A stretch of DNA of 64,000 bases from Acidobacteriota bacterium (GTDB taxonomy: Bacteria > Acidobacteriota > Thermoanaerobaculia > Multivoradales > Multivoraceae). How positions within the stretch are numbered: the first letter of the stretch is position 1; each line of letters begins with the position of its first letter. A model generated the notes under the pieces. That model was not told the DNA's origin. It made no database searches and saw nothing but the letters and a program-made list of their open reading frames with translations. A program made the position numbers and the translations under genes. Shown piece by piece: positions 8,548-17,900 of this stretch. The stretch covers positions 62,001 through 126,000 of the forward strand of contig JAPPFP010000024.1 of NCBI GenBank assembly GCA_028877275.1. The letters are read 5' to 3'.

Positions 8548-9519
8548 ATGACGCTGGCCGTTGCTGGCTGGCGCAGGTCTTTGTCTCTGGGATACCGGGG
8601 CGGACTGGTCCTGGTCACCCTCGGCCTGTGTGTCGCCTTCGGCCTCGTCACGGACCACTTCTGGAGTGCCGTCACCTTCCGTACGCTGGCGAACCAGTTG
8701 CCACCGCTGGTCATCGCTTCGGCCGGCCTGACGTTGGTACTGATCGCCGGCGGCATCGACCTTTCCGTGGGGTCCGTGCTGGCGCTGGCCGCGGCCGTTC
8801 TGGGCGTCCTGACGCTGGACCAGGGTTTGCCCCTCATCGTGGCGGCGCTGGCCGCGCTCGCTGTCGGCGGACTGTGCGGTGCGATCAACGGCGCACTGGT
8901 CGCTCGCTGGTCCATACCGTCGTTCCTGGTCACGCTCGGCATGCTCGAGATCGCGCGAGGCTCGACCTACCTCGTGACCGCGTCGAGGACCAGCTATCTC
9001 GGCGACCGGGTCGCCGCGCTGGGCGCCAGCGTCCCGGTCGTTGGGCTGTCGGTCGCCTTCGTCGGGTCGCTCGCCGTGGTCGGAGCGCTGCAGTTCGTCC
9101 TCTCGCGGACCGCCTTCGGCCGCTGGGTGTTCGCGGTCGGCGGCAACCGCACGGCGCTCCACCGCTGCGGCGTGCGGCCGGCACGCGTCCAGTTCGCGGT
9201 GTTCACGCTCGCCGGGTTCCTTGCGGCGGCCGCCGGGTTGTGCCAGGTGGGTTATCTGCAGTCCGCCGATCCGAACGCTGCGATCGGCATGGAGTTGTCG
9301 GCGATCGCGGCGGTGGTCATCGGCGGCACGTCACTGCTCGGCGGCCGGGGCTCGGTGACGGGCACGCTCCTGGGTGTGCTGGTGATCGCGGTGCTGCAGA
9401 CCGGACTTGCCCAGGCCGGCGCCACCGAGCCGACCAAGCGGATCATCACCGGCGCGGCGATCCTGTTGGCGGTAGCGACGGACGTCTGGCGGCGGCGCCG
9501 GAGCGCGGCCCTTTCCTGA
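8548..9519 (+). CDS. Sugar ABC transporter permease (RbsC-like)
   Basis: Membrane permease of the ribose-type ABC importers, 323 residues with about eight to ten hydrophobic segments. It shows the family stretch LVLIAGGIDLSVGSVLALAA and the cytoplasmic coupling region around GGNRTALHRCGVRP, and ends with the VVIGGTSLLGGRGSV segment. It most likely pairs with the binding protein at 6740-7696. The ATPase that would complete the importer is not in the window, so it must be elsewhere or shared with another system. It is followed 57 bases later by the PHP protein gene on the same strand. Confidence 0.88.
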   Translation: MTLAVAGWRRSLSLGYRGGLVLVTLGLCVAFGLVTDHFWSAVTFRTLANQLPPLVIASAGLTLVLIAGGIDLSVGSVLALAAAVLGVLTLDQGLPLIVAALAALAVGGLCGAINGALVARWSIPSFLVTLGMLEIARGSTYLVTASRTSYLGDRVAALGASVPVVGLSVAFVGSLAVVGALQFVLSRTAFGRWVFAVGGNRTALHRCGVRPARVQFAVFTLAGFLAAAAGLCQVGYLQSADPNAAIGMELSAIAAVVIGGTSLLGGRGSVTGTLLGVLVIAVLQTGLAQAGATEPTKRIITGAAILLAVATDVWRRRRSAALS

Positions 9520-9576
9520 CACCGGCTATTCTCCGCCTCGTTGTCCCGCAACTCAGTAAACCGAGAGGAGTCCGCC

Positions 9577-10773
9577 ATGAAGAGTCGACTGGCCGTCCGG
9601 ATGCAGGTGCTGTCCTTCGCGGCGTTTGCCGCGGCTTCGTCCGGCGTCGCCCAGGAGCGCGCGATCGAGTTTCCCGATGTCGACGGCTACCGGACCTTCA
9701 GCGTCGATCTGCACACCCACTCCGTTTTCTCCGACGGCATGGTGTGGCCGATCATCCGCATGCAGGAGTCGGAGCGGGACGGCCTCACGCTGATGGCGGT
9801 CACCGAGCACCTGGAGTACCAGCCGCGCCGGGAGGACATCCCGCACCCCGACCGGAACCGCTCCTACATCGTCGCCAGTGAGTACGCAGCGGAGTCCGGA
9901 TCCGACGTGATCGTGGTCAACGGCGCCGAGATCACGCGTGGCATGCCGCCGGGCCACGTGAACGCGGTGTTCATCGCGGACGCGAATCCGTTGCTGGTGA
10001 GGTTCGGCGACGGGGACGCCAGGAGCCGACTTCTTCCGTCCACCGCCGAGGAGCAGGCGGTGAGCGAGCGGGAGGCGCAGCAGGCGATCGAGGAGGCGAA
10101 CCGGCAGAACGGCTTCGTCTTCTGGAACCACCCGAACTGGCCGCGGCAGCGCCCGGACGGCGTGGCGAAGCTGACCGACATGCATCGGCGGCTGATCGCC
10201 GACGGGCTGCTTCATGGCATCGAAGTCGCGAACGGCGACTTCTACTCGGCGGAGTCGCTCCAGATAGCGCTCGACAACGACCTGGCGATCCTGGGCGTCT
10301 CCGACGTCCACTACCTGATCGACTGGGACTACCGCCCCGACGACGGCGGCCACCGCACGGTGACCCTGGTGTTCGCGGAAGAGCGGAGCGCGGAATCGAT
10401 CAAGGAGGCGTTGCACGCGAACCGCACCGTTGCCTGGCTGGGCAACTGGCTGATCGGTCGCGAGGATGCTCTGATGCCGTTGCTCGAGGCCTCGCTCCGG
10501 CTGACGAAGGTCGAACGCAGCCAGGGAGACGAGCTGATCGACATCCGGCTCTCCAACATGTCGGACGCCGCCTTCGACCTGCGGGTCACCAGTGGCCACC
10601 GGTTCAACGGCCCCCCGTCGACCATGCGGGTCGAGCCGCACAGTGACCTGGACCTGGCGATCAGCGGCGAATCGCGCACGAGCTTCGAGATGGCCTTCGA
10701 GGTCCTGAACGCGATCACGGCGCCGGAGACACACCCGACGCTGCGGTTCGCCGTCCAGGTGCCGCCGCAGTAG
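9577..10773 (+). CDS. Secreted PHP-domain metal-dependent hydrolase
   Basis: 398-residue protein of the PHP superfamily, likely a phosphoesterase or related hydrolase. I chose the ATG at 9577 because GAGAGGAG lies just upstream and the protein then begins with a signal peptide ending near SSGVAQ. The first metal-binding motif is DLHTHSVFSDG, followed by VTEHLEY, NGAEIT, WNHPNW and GVSDVHY, together giving the histidines and acids of the trinuclear site. A C-terminal portion of about 120 residues looks like a beta-rich extra domain. Export and position after the permease suggest work on an extracytoplasmic substrate, not further definable. Confidence 0.83.
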   Translation: MKSRLAVRMQVLSFAAFAAASSGVAQERAIEFPDVDGYRTFSVDLHTHSVFSDGMVWPIIRMQESERDGLTLMAVTEHLEYQPRREDIPHPDRNRSYIVASEYAAESGSDVIVVNGAEITRGMPPGHVNAVFIADANPLLVRFGDGDARSRLLPSTAEEQAVSEREAQQAIEEANRQNGFVFWNHPNWPRQRPDGVAKLTDMHRRLIADGLLHGIEVANGDFYSAESLQIALDNDLAILGVSDVHYLIDWDYRPDDGGHRTVTLVFAEERSAESIKEALHANRTVAWLGNWLIGREDALMPLLEASLRLTKVERSQGDELIDIRLSNMSDAAFDLRVTSGHRFNGPPSTMRVEPHSDLDLAISGESRTSFEMAFEVLNAITAPETHPTLRFAVQVPPQ

Positions 10774-10786
10774 CAAGGCTGGGTGC

Positions 10787-10820
10787 GCGGGTCTTCTGAC
10801 CCGCTGCCGCCGCAGGCGGC
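10787..10820. terminator. Tandem hairpins between convergent genes
   Basis: Two perfect hairpins follow each other: GCGGGTC-TTCT-GACCCGC (10787-10804) and GCCGCC-GCA-GGCGGC (10806-10820). They lie between the PHP gene (plus) and the FGE-like gene (minus), where a bidirectional terminator is expected. No clear U-tract, so the call rests on position and stem quality. Confidence 0.5.
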
Positions 10821-10853
10821 CTAGAGTTCGTCGCCGGCTTCCGGCCGGCGTCC

Positions 10854-11945
10854 TCAATCCCGTTCGCCGCGCCGCTGCCGTTCGACGATCCGGCGCACTG
10901 AATCCACGTCGGCCGCCCAGTACCGTTCCTGTTTCTCGATCGGCGGCTCGACCAGCGGTCGGACGACGCGGAAGCCCAGGAACCGCGCGTTCGTGTGGTA
11001 CCAGACGCTCTGCGGAATCTGGGGGTCCATCCGCTTCCAGGAGAGCTCGGAGCCACGGCGGGCGGCGCAACGAAGGGCGGGCGGTTCGTCCTGCCAGGAG
11101 CCGCCGCGGACGCTGCGCGGATACTCCTTGTCCGGCCAGACGATCGGGTCGGCGAGGGGATCATCGCCGCCGAACTCCGCGTAGCCGGCGTAGGCGTCGA
11201 GGGTCCATTCGGCCACGTTTCCGTGCATGTCGAAGAGGCCCCAGGCGTTCGCTTCGAGTCGGGCGACCTCGTGGTAGCGGCGGCCGCTGTTACCGGCATG
11301 CCAGGCGAAGCGGTCGATCGCGGCCGCGTCGTCGCCGAACGACCAGGCGGTCCCGGTGCCGCCCCGACAGGCGTACTCCCACTCGGCCTCGGTCGGCAGG
11401 CGGTAGAAGCGGCCGGTCTTCATCGACAGCCACTTCGTGAAGTGCCGCGCCGCGAACTGGGTCATCGAGATCGCCGGGAAGCCGTCGACTCCCATGCCGA
11501 AGTCCATCGGCCGGTAGGGCGGCGTGGGCCGGCTGACCGCGTCGGCCCAGGGGGCGGCGGGCTCTTCGCCGCCGCGGTCCGTATCGAACATGAACACGCG
11601 GTACAGATCCCAGGTCGTCTCGTGGGTCGCCATCCAGAGCGGGCCTACGCGGACTCGACGCCGGGGAGACTCCAGCTCGCTCCGCCCGGGTTCGCTTTCC
11701 GGGCTGCCCATCAGGAACTCGCCTCCCGGAACCGGCGCCATGTCGAGGTGCAGTTCGCCGCCTTCGGCGCTGACGCGGACGACCCGTTCCCGGTAGGGCC
11801 GCATGTCGGATTCGTCGGCGGCGATCGCGGCCGGAACGTCGGCGGCTGGCGGCCGGCCCGGCGGCATGTCCGGGTACCGCCCGCCGCCCGGCTCCTGGAC
11901 CGCTGCGACGAGCAACGTGAACAGGATCGGGAGCCCCTTGATCAC
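10854..11945 (-). CDS. FGE/SUMF1-like protein lacking the catalytic cysteine pair
   Basis: 363-residue secreted protein with a formylglycine-generating-enzyme (SUMF1) fold: GGEFLMGS, WEYACRGG, GNVAEW, RGGSW and LGFRV are all in the usual order after a signal peptide. True aerobic FGE carries two active-site cysteines between the RGGSW segment and RCAAR. Here that stretch reads SWQDEPPALRCAAR and has neither. So although the window holds several Cys-type sulfatases, this protein is not evidently their activator; it may be one of the many SUMF1-fold proteins with other roles. Start is GTG at 11945; it lies 10 bases downstream of the crotonase gene, probably in one operon. Confidence 0.82.
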   Translation of the reverse strand: MIKGLPILFTLLVAAVQEPGGGRYPDMPPGRPPAADVPAAIAADESDMRPYRERVVRVSAEGGELHLDMAPVPGGEFLMGSPESEPGRSELESPRRRVRVGPLWMATHETTWDLYRVFMFDTDRGGEEPAAPWADAVSRPTPPYRPMDFGMGVDGFPAISMTQFAARHFTKWLSMKTGRFYRLPTEAEWEYACRGGTGTAWSFGDDAAAIDRFAWHAGNSGRRYHEVARLEANAWGLFDMHGNVAEWTLDAYAGYAEFGGDDPLADPIVWPDKEYPRSVRGGSWQDEPPALRCAARRGSELSWKRMDPQIPQSVWYHTNARFLGFRVVRPLVEPPIEKQERYWAADVDSVRRIVERQRRGERD

Positions 11946-11955
11946 GGGAGCGACC

Positions 11956-12747
11956 TCAGTGGCCGCGGAAGTTCGCCCGGCGCTTCTCGAAGAAAGCGGC
12001 GATGCCCTCGGCCGCGTCCTCCGTGCGGGCCGCGTTTGCGATCGCCTGCGACTCGAACTCCATCTGCGACTCCAGGTCCTCGGAGAAGGAGCGCATGACG
12101 AGCTCCTTGGCCGCCCCGAAGGCCCGGGTCGGTCCGGCGGCCAGTTGCATGGCGAGCCTGCCGGCGCGGGCCTCCAGTTCGTCGGCCGGGACGACTTCGT
12201 TGACGATTCCCCATTCCCGGGCTTCGGTGGCCGACAGCGTGCGGTTCGTGAGGATCAGTTCCAGCGCGCGGTGGCGTCCGAGCAGCCGTGGCAGAAAGTA
12301 GGTCGAACTGCCGTCCGGCGTAAGGCCGGCGCGCGTGTAGGCCATCGTGAACACGGCCTCCTCGGAGGCGACGACCAGATCGGCCGCGCAGGCGACGGAG
12401 AACCCGGCCCCGGCGGCCGGCCCCTGGACCGCCGCGACGACTGGCGCACTGCCGCGCGCCAGGCGCGAGATCGCGGCATGGAGGTAGACCGTCATCTCCT
12501 TGAGGCCGCGAGGCAGAGCGTCACCCGCCCTGGCGAACGAGGCCAGATCGCCGCCGGCGCAGAACATCCGGCCCTCGCTCCGCAGCAGGACGGCTCGCAC
12601 GTCCGGATTCTCGTCGCATTCGATGCCGACCTCGAGCAGGTCCTTCGTCATCCGCAGGTTCATCGCGTTCGCCGCGTCGGGCCGGTTCAGCGTGATCCGG
12701 GCGACGTTGTCGGCCAGTTCGAAATGGAGGGTCTCGAGATCGTTCAT
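11956..12747 (-). CDS. Enoyl-CoA hydratase/isomerase family protein (crotonase)
   Basis: 263-residue crotonase-fold protein. It has the N-terminal ITLNRPDAANAMN, the oxyanion-hole segment SEGRMFCAGGDLASF and the second segment VAAVQGPAAGAGFSVACAADLVVAS, then TMAYTRAGLTPDGSSTYFLPR. The GLTPDG stretch carries Asp where hydratases have a catalytic Glu, a pattern seen in isomerase-type members, so hydratase activity is not certain. It probably acts on acyl-CoA intermediates, in keeping with the acyl-CoA synthetase and IcmF in the same window. Confidence 0.88.
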   Translation of the reverse strand: MNDLETLHFELADNVARITLNRPDAANAMNLRMTKDLLEVGIECDENPDVRAVLLRSEGRMFCAGGDLASFARAGDALPRGLKEMTVYLHAAISRLARGSAPVVAAVQGPAAGAGFSVACAADLVVASEEAVFTMAYTRAGLTPDGSSTYFLPRLLGRHRALELILTNRTLSATEAREWGIVNEVVPADELEARAGRLAMQLAAGPTRAFGAAKELVMRSFSEDLESQMEFESQAIANAARTEDAAEGIAAFFEKRRANFRGH

Positions 12748-12860
12748 GGCGGCGGATGGTAGCGAAGGCGGGTGGCAACGCTAGAGTATGGCGACCACGG
12801 AACAAGGCTCGACCGATTCGGATCGACGAAGACAGCACCTTGCGGGTGCGGGGAGACACC

Positions 12861-14192
12861 ATGGACGGAACCTCCAGGCGTAGTTTCATCACCGGGGCTT
12901 CGGCGGCCCTGCTCGCGGGCGGAGTCGGCGGCGGACCGGCCGCGGCCGTCAACACGACATCGGACGTAGGCCGCGCCCGCGGCGACGCGACGCTGCGGAT
13001 CGGCCTGATCGGCTGCGGCGGGCGCGGGACGGGCGCCGCGGCGCAGGCACTCTCCACTTCGGGGCCGGTCGAACTCGTGGCGATGGCCGACGCGTTCGAA
13101 GACCGGCTGGAGAACTGCTACGCGCATCTCGCCGAGCTGGGCGAGAACGGGTCGTTCGAGAGCGGCAAGCGGCTGCAGGTGCCGGCGGAGAACCGGTACG
13201 TCGGTTTCGACGCCTACCGCAAGGTGATCGACTCCGGCGTCGACGTGGTCGTCCACGCGACGCCACCGGGATTCCGGCCGGAACACTTCGAGTACGCGGT
13301 CGCGCAGGGCAAGCACGTGTTCATGGAGAAGCCGGTCGCCGTCGACGCGCCGGGCGTGCGGCGGGTGCTCGAGGCGGCCAAGGCGGCGAAGGAGAAGGGC
13401 CTCAAGGTCGGCGTCGGCCTGCAGCGCCACCACAGCGCGATGTACAACGAGACGATCGACCGCATCCACGACGGCGCGATCGGCGATGTCGTCGCCCTCC
13501 GCGTCTACTGGAACGGCTCCGGCGTCTGGGTGCGGGCGCGCAAGCCCGGGCAAACCGAGATGGAGTACCAGATGCGCAACTGGTACTACTTCAACTGGCT
13601 CTGCGGCGACCACATCGTCGAGCAGCACATCCACAACATCGACGTCGGCAACTGGGTCAAGGGCGGGCATCCCGTCGAAGCCCAGGGCCAGGGTGGCCGC
13701 CAGTGGCGGAACGGCCCCGACCATGGCGAGATCTTCGACCACCACTTCGTCGAGTACACCTACGACGACGGCGCGGTCATGCTGAGCCAGTGCCGGCACA
13801 TCCAGAACTGCTGGGACCAGGTGGCCGAGTTCGCGCACGGCAGCAAGGGCCGGGCGAGCCTCGCCTCCGGCCTGATCGAAGCGCCGGGCGGCTGGACCCA
13901 CCGTGAGCCGGAGGACGAGAAGAGCCCGTACCAGGTCGAGCACGACCGCCTGTTCGAGGCGATCCGCGAGGACAAGCCCTTCAACGAGGCGAAGAACGGC
14001 GCGATCGCCACGATGACGGCGGTGATGGGCCGGATGGCGACCTACTCCGGCAAGAAGATCACCTGGAAGGAAGCACTCAAGTCGGACGCGTCGCTCGAAC
14101 CTGCGACCTACGCCTGGGACGCCGACCCGCCGACGGTGCCGGACGAGAAGGGCCGGTACGCGGTCGCGGTGCCGGGGGTGACGAAGGCGTAG
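12861..14192 (+). CDS. TAT-exported Gfo/Idh/MocA-family oxidoreductase
   Basis: 443-residue NAD(P)-dependent oxidoreductase. ATG at 12861 is chosen because GGGAG precedes it by a normal distance and the protein then starts with a twin-arginine signal (SRRSFITGASAALLAGG). The Rossmann fold begins at LRIGLIGCGGRGTGAAAQAL, followed by HVFMEKPVAVD, the conserved EKP motif. The C-terminal domain contains NWYYFNWLCGDHIVEQHIHNI with the usual catalytic histidine region. Secreted members of this family are common in bacteria degrading sugars or polyols. Its stop abuts the stop of the converging DUF2911 gene. Confidence 0.9.
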   Translation: MDGTSRRSFITGASAALLAGGVGGGPAAAVNTTSDVGRARGDATLRIGLIGCGGRGTGAAAQALSTSGPVELVAMADAFEDRLENCYAHLAELGENGSFESGKRLQVPAENRYVGFDAYRKVIDSGVDVVVHATPPGFRPEHFEYAVAQGKHVFMEKPVAVDAPGVRRVLEAAKAAKEKGLKVGVGLQRHHSAMYNETIDRIHDGAIGDVVALRVYWNGSGVWVRARKPGQTEMEYQMRNWYYFNWLCGDHIVEQHIHNIDVGNWVKGGHPVEAQGQGGRQWRNGPDHGEIFDHHFVEYTYDDGAVMLSQCRHIQNCWDQVAEFAHGSKGRASLASGLIEAPGGWTHREPEDEKSPYQVEHDRLFEAIREDKPFNEAKNGAIATMTAVMGRMATYSGKKITWKEALKSDASLEPATYAWDADPPTVPDEKGRYAVAVPGVTKA

Positions 14193-14849
14193 CTACGGCG
14201 CCGCTTCGAAGGCGGCCAGGAACTGGTGATCGCCCCAGGCGATCCGCAGCACCGCGCCCGGTTCGACTTCCAGGAACTCGATCGTCAGCTTCTCGGTCGG
14301 CTCGTCGGCCGTGGAGTGCTCCAGTGGCACCTCGACCGCGTCGGCCGTCGCGTCGCGCTGGCTGCCCCAGATGTCGGCTTCGCCGTTGAACACGAGGCTC
14401 CAGCCGTCTGCGGTGCGCCTCGGCCACAGGCTGTAGACGCCGGGATAGTCGGAGGAGGCGTTGCCGTACGGGACGACGATGCCGTCGAAGGAAAGCGAGG
14501 CGTGGGTGAGCAGTTTGACCGCCCGGCCGCTCTTCCAGGCGGAGACGTCGCCGGCCCCGAGGCTCTCGAACGCCCGGTAGTCGTCGCTGTCGGTCAACAG
14601 GTCCGGATAGGAGATCCGGAGTTGCTTGCCGGCCAGTTCGATCTCGGCCAGGTTGCCGTAGCGCAGGCGGCGGAACCGCTCCCGCCGGGCCGCGGCCCTT
14701 GCCTCGGCGTCACCGTCCGCCGTCTGGGCGGCCGCCGGAGCGGAGTCGGGTCGGTCCGAGCCCGCCGGCTCCTGGGCGGCGATCGGGGCCGCCGTCAGGA
14801 CCAGGGCGGCCAGGAGGGACGCGGCAGCAAGGGACTGCGAGGCGTTCAA
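14193..14849 (-). CDS. Secreted DUF2911 protein
   Basis: 218-residue protein with a signal peptide (cleavage near APIAAQ) and a DUF2911 domain, recognisable from KQLRISYPDL, VPYGNASSDYPGVYSLWPRR and the C-terminal LTIEFLEVEPGAVLRIAWGDHQFLAAF. The function of DUF2911 is unknown. In other genomes such proteins are exported and occur singly. A short Ala/Arg-rich linker separates the signal from the domain. The gene converges with the oxidoreductase gene with no spacer. Confidence 0.75.
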   Translation of the reverse strand: MNASQSLAAASLLAALVLTAAPIAAQEPAGSDRPDSAPAAAQTADGDAEARAAARRERFRRLRYGNLAEIELAGKQLRISYPDLLTDSDDYRAFESLGAGDVSAWKSGRAVKLLTHASLSFDGIVVPYGNASSDYPGVYSLWPRRTADGWSLVFNGEADIWGSQRDATADAVEVPLEHSTADEPTEKLTIEFLEVEPGAVLRIAWGDHQFLAAFEAAP

Positions 14850-14917
14850 TGTCGGTTCTCCGGTGGAAGGGTGGCGTTAGACTCCCGGCGGGCGCTTGGC
14901 CGCGAGCGCACCGTAGC

Positions 14918-17900
14918 ATGAGCACCCCGGAACCAAGGCGCAGCGCGAAGCCCGCGCAGGACGCCAGCCCGCTTCGCTTCGTGACCGCGGCGTCCCTGTT
15001 CGACGGTCACGACGCGGCGATCCACATCATGCGGCGGATGATCCAGGACCGAGGGGCCGAGGTGATCCACCTGGGCCACAACCGCGGCGTCGACGAGATC
15101 GTCCGCGCCGCGGTGCAGGAGGATGCCGACGCGATCGCGATCAGCTCCTACCAGGGCGGCCACATCGAGTTCTTCCGCTACATGATCGACCGGCTGGCTG
15201 AGGAGGGCAGGGAAGACGTCCTCGTGTTCGGCGGCGGTGGCGGCACGATCACGCCGGAGGAGATCGCGGAACTCGAGGCCTACGGAGTCGAGCGGATCTA
15301 CCACCCCGACGACGGTCTGAAGATGGGCCTGCCGGCGATGATCGACGACGTCGTCGAGCGCGCGCATGCGAAGCGCCGGCCGGCGCCGGAACCCCGGTTC
15401 CGGGTGCGCGTGGCCTCGGGCCCGGATGGCGACATCGAGCTGTCGCGCCTGCTCTCCGCGATCGAGCGGGGCGCGGTGGACGAGTTGGAGTTGCGGCGGC
15501 TGCGCAAGGAGTGGAAGCTCGCCGGCGCGGGCGTGCCCGTCGTGGGGCTCACGGGGACCGGCGGCGCGGGCAAGAGCAGCGTCGCCGACGAACTGCTGAA
15601 CCGCTTCCTCGAGTGCATGCCCCGGGGAGATGGGATGCGGATCGCCCTCCTGGCGGTCGACCCGACCCGCCGGCGGACCGGCGGCGCCCTGCTCGGCGAC
15701 CGGATCCGGATGAACAGCCTGCGCAGCGAGCGCGCCTTCATGCGCTCCATGGCCACGCGGCGCCAGCACCTGGCGACCAGCGAAGTGCTCGGCGACGCGA
15801 TCGCGCTGCTCAAGGCGTCGGGGTTCTCGATGGTCCTCGTGGAGACCGCCGGCATCGGCCAGAGCGACAGCGAGATCGTCGACCTGGTCGATCTCTCGGT
15901 CTACGTGATGACCTCGGACTACGGCGCGGCGAGCCAGCTCGAGAAGATCGACATGCTCGACTTCGCCGACGTCATCGTGCTGAACAAGTTCGATCGGCGC
16001 GGCGGCCAGGACGCGCTGCGCGACGTCCGCAAACAGTGGCGGCGCAACCGGCTCGCCTTCGAGGTCGCCGACGAGGACGTGCCGGTCTACCCGACGATCG
16101 CCAGCCAGTTCCAGGACCCGGGCGTCAACTGGATGTTCTGGAACGTGTGCCGGCTGCTCCGGGAGCGCCTCGACCTGGACGAGACCGCCTGGACCCCCGA
16201 GGTCGACCTGGACGAGCGCGAGCCGAAGGCGGCGGTGCTGATCCCGGACAACCGCAACCGCTACCTCGCCGAGATCGCCGAGGCGGGTCGCGCCGCTGAG
16301 GCGGACGCCGAGCGCCGCGCGGCGGCCGCCTCGAAAGCGCACGGCTGCTACCGGGCTCTGGCCGAGCTGGACGATCCGGACCTTCCGGAGCCGCTTGCCG
16401 GGTACGCGCCGGCGGCGCTCGACGCGGCGTCCGACGAGAGCCTGGCGCGGCTGCGCCGGAGCTACCAGGAGGCGCTGGCCGAAGTCGGCGCCGAAGCGGC
16501 CGAACTCCTGAAGAAGTGGCCCGAGCGCGTGGACGCCGCGCGCGCGGACGAGTACAGCTACCCCGTCCGCGGCCGCGAGGTCACGGGCGAGAACTACGTG
16601 ACCACCCTGAGCCACCTGCGCATGCCGAAGCTGGCGCTGCCCGAGTACTCGGACTGGGGCGACCTGCTGCGTTTCCTGATGAAGCACAACCTGCCCGGCG
16701 CCTACCCGTACACGGCCGGCGTCTACCCCTACCGGCGGCGGGGCGAGGAACCGACCCGAATGTTCGCGGGCGAGGGGATCGCGGAGCGCACGAACCGGCG
16801 ATTTCACTTCGTCTCGCGCGGGCAGCCGGCGAACCGTCTGTCGACAGCGTTCGACTCGGTGACGCTCTATGGCTCGGACCCGGGGCTCCGGCCCGACATC
16901 TGGGGCAAGGTGGGCAACTCGGGGGTGTCGATCGCCACCGTCGACGACATGAAGCGGCTCTACTCGGGGTTCGACCTGTGCGACCCGGCGACCTCCGTGT
17001 CGATGACGATCAACGGCCCGGCGCCGACCATCCTCGCCTTCTTCATGAACGCCGCGGTCGACCAGCAGGTCGAGCGCCATCTGCGCGAGACGGGCGGCCT
17101 GGAGCGGGCGCGCGCCGAGATCGACCGGCGGCACCGTGGCGACGTGCCGGTCTACCGCGGCGAGCTGCCAGAGGAGAACGACGGCCTGGGGCTGGCGCTG
17201 CTCGGCATCTCCGGCGACCAGGTCGTCGAACGCGACGTCTACGAGCGCATCCGCGCCGACGCCCTGAGCCGGGTGCGGGGCACCGTCCAGGCGGACATCC
17301 TGAAGGAGGACCAGGCCCAGAACACCTGCATCTTCTCGACCGAGTTCTCGCTACGGATGATGGGCGACGTCCAGCAGTTCTTCATCGACCACGACGTCCG
17401 CAACTACTACAGCGCCTCGGTCAGCGGCTACCACATCGCCGAGGCCGGAGCGAACCCGATCACGCAGTTGGCGTTCACGCTCGCCAACGGCTTCACGATC
17501 GTCGAGTACTACCTGGCGCGTGGGATGGCGATCGACGACTTCGCTCCCAACCTGTCCTTTTTCTTCTCGAACGGGATGGACCCGGAGTACGCCGTGATCG
17601 GCCGGGTGGCCCGACGCATCTGGGCACGAGCGATGCGCGAGCGCTACGGCGCCTCCGCCCGCAGCCAGATGCTGAAGTACCACATCCAGACCTCCGGTCG
17701 TTCGCTGCACGCCCAGGAGATCCAGTTCAACGACATCCGGACCACGCTGCAGGCGCTGTACGGCATCCTCGACCGCTGCAACTCCCTGCACACGAACGCC
17801 TTCGACGAGGCGATCACGACGCCGACCGAGCAGTCGGTACGGCGCGCCCTGGCGATCCAGTTGATCATCAACCGGGAGTTCGGGCTCAACCGGAGCGAGA

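Noticed and set aside
14846..17134. 762-residue minus-strand frame inside icmF
   Set aside because: Antisense to the GTPase and mutase domains of IcmF and without recognisable domains.
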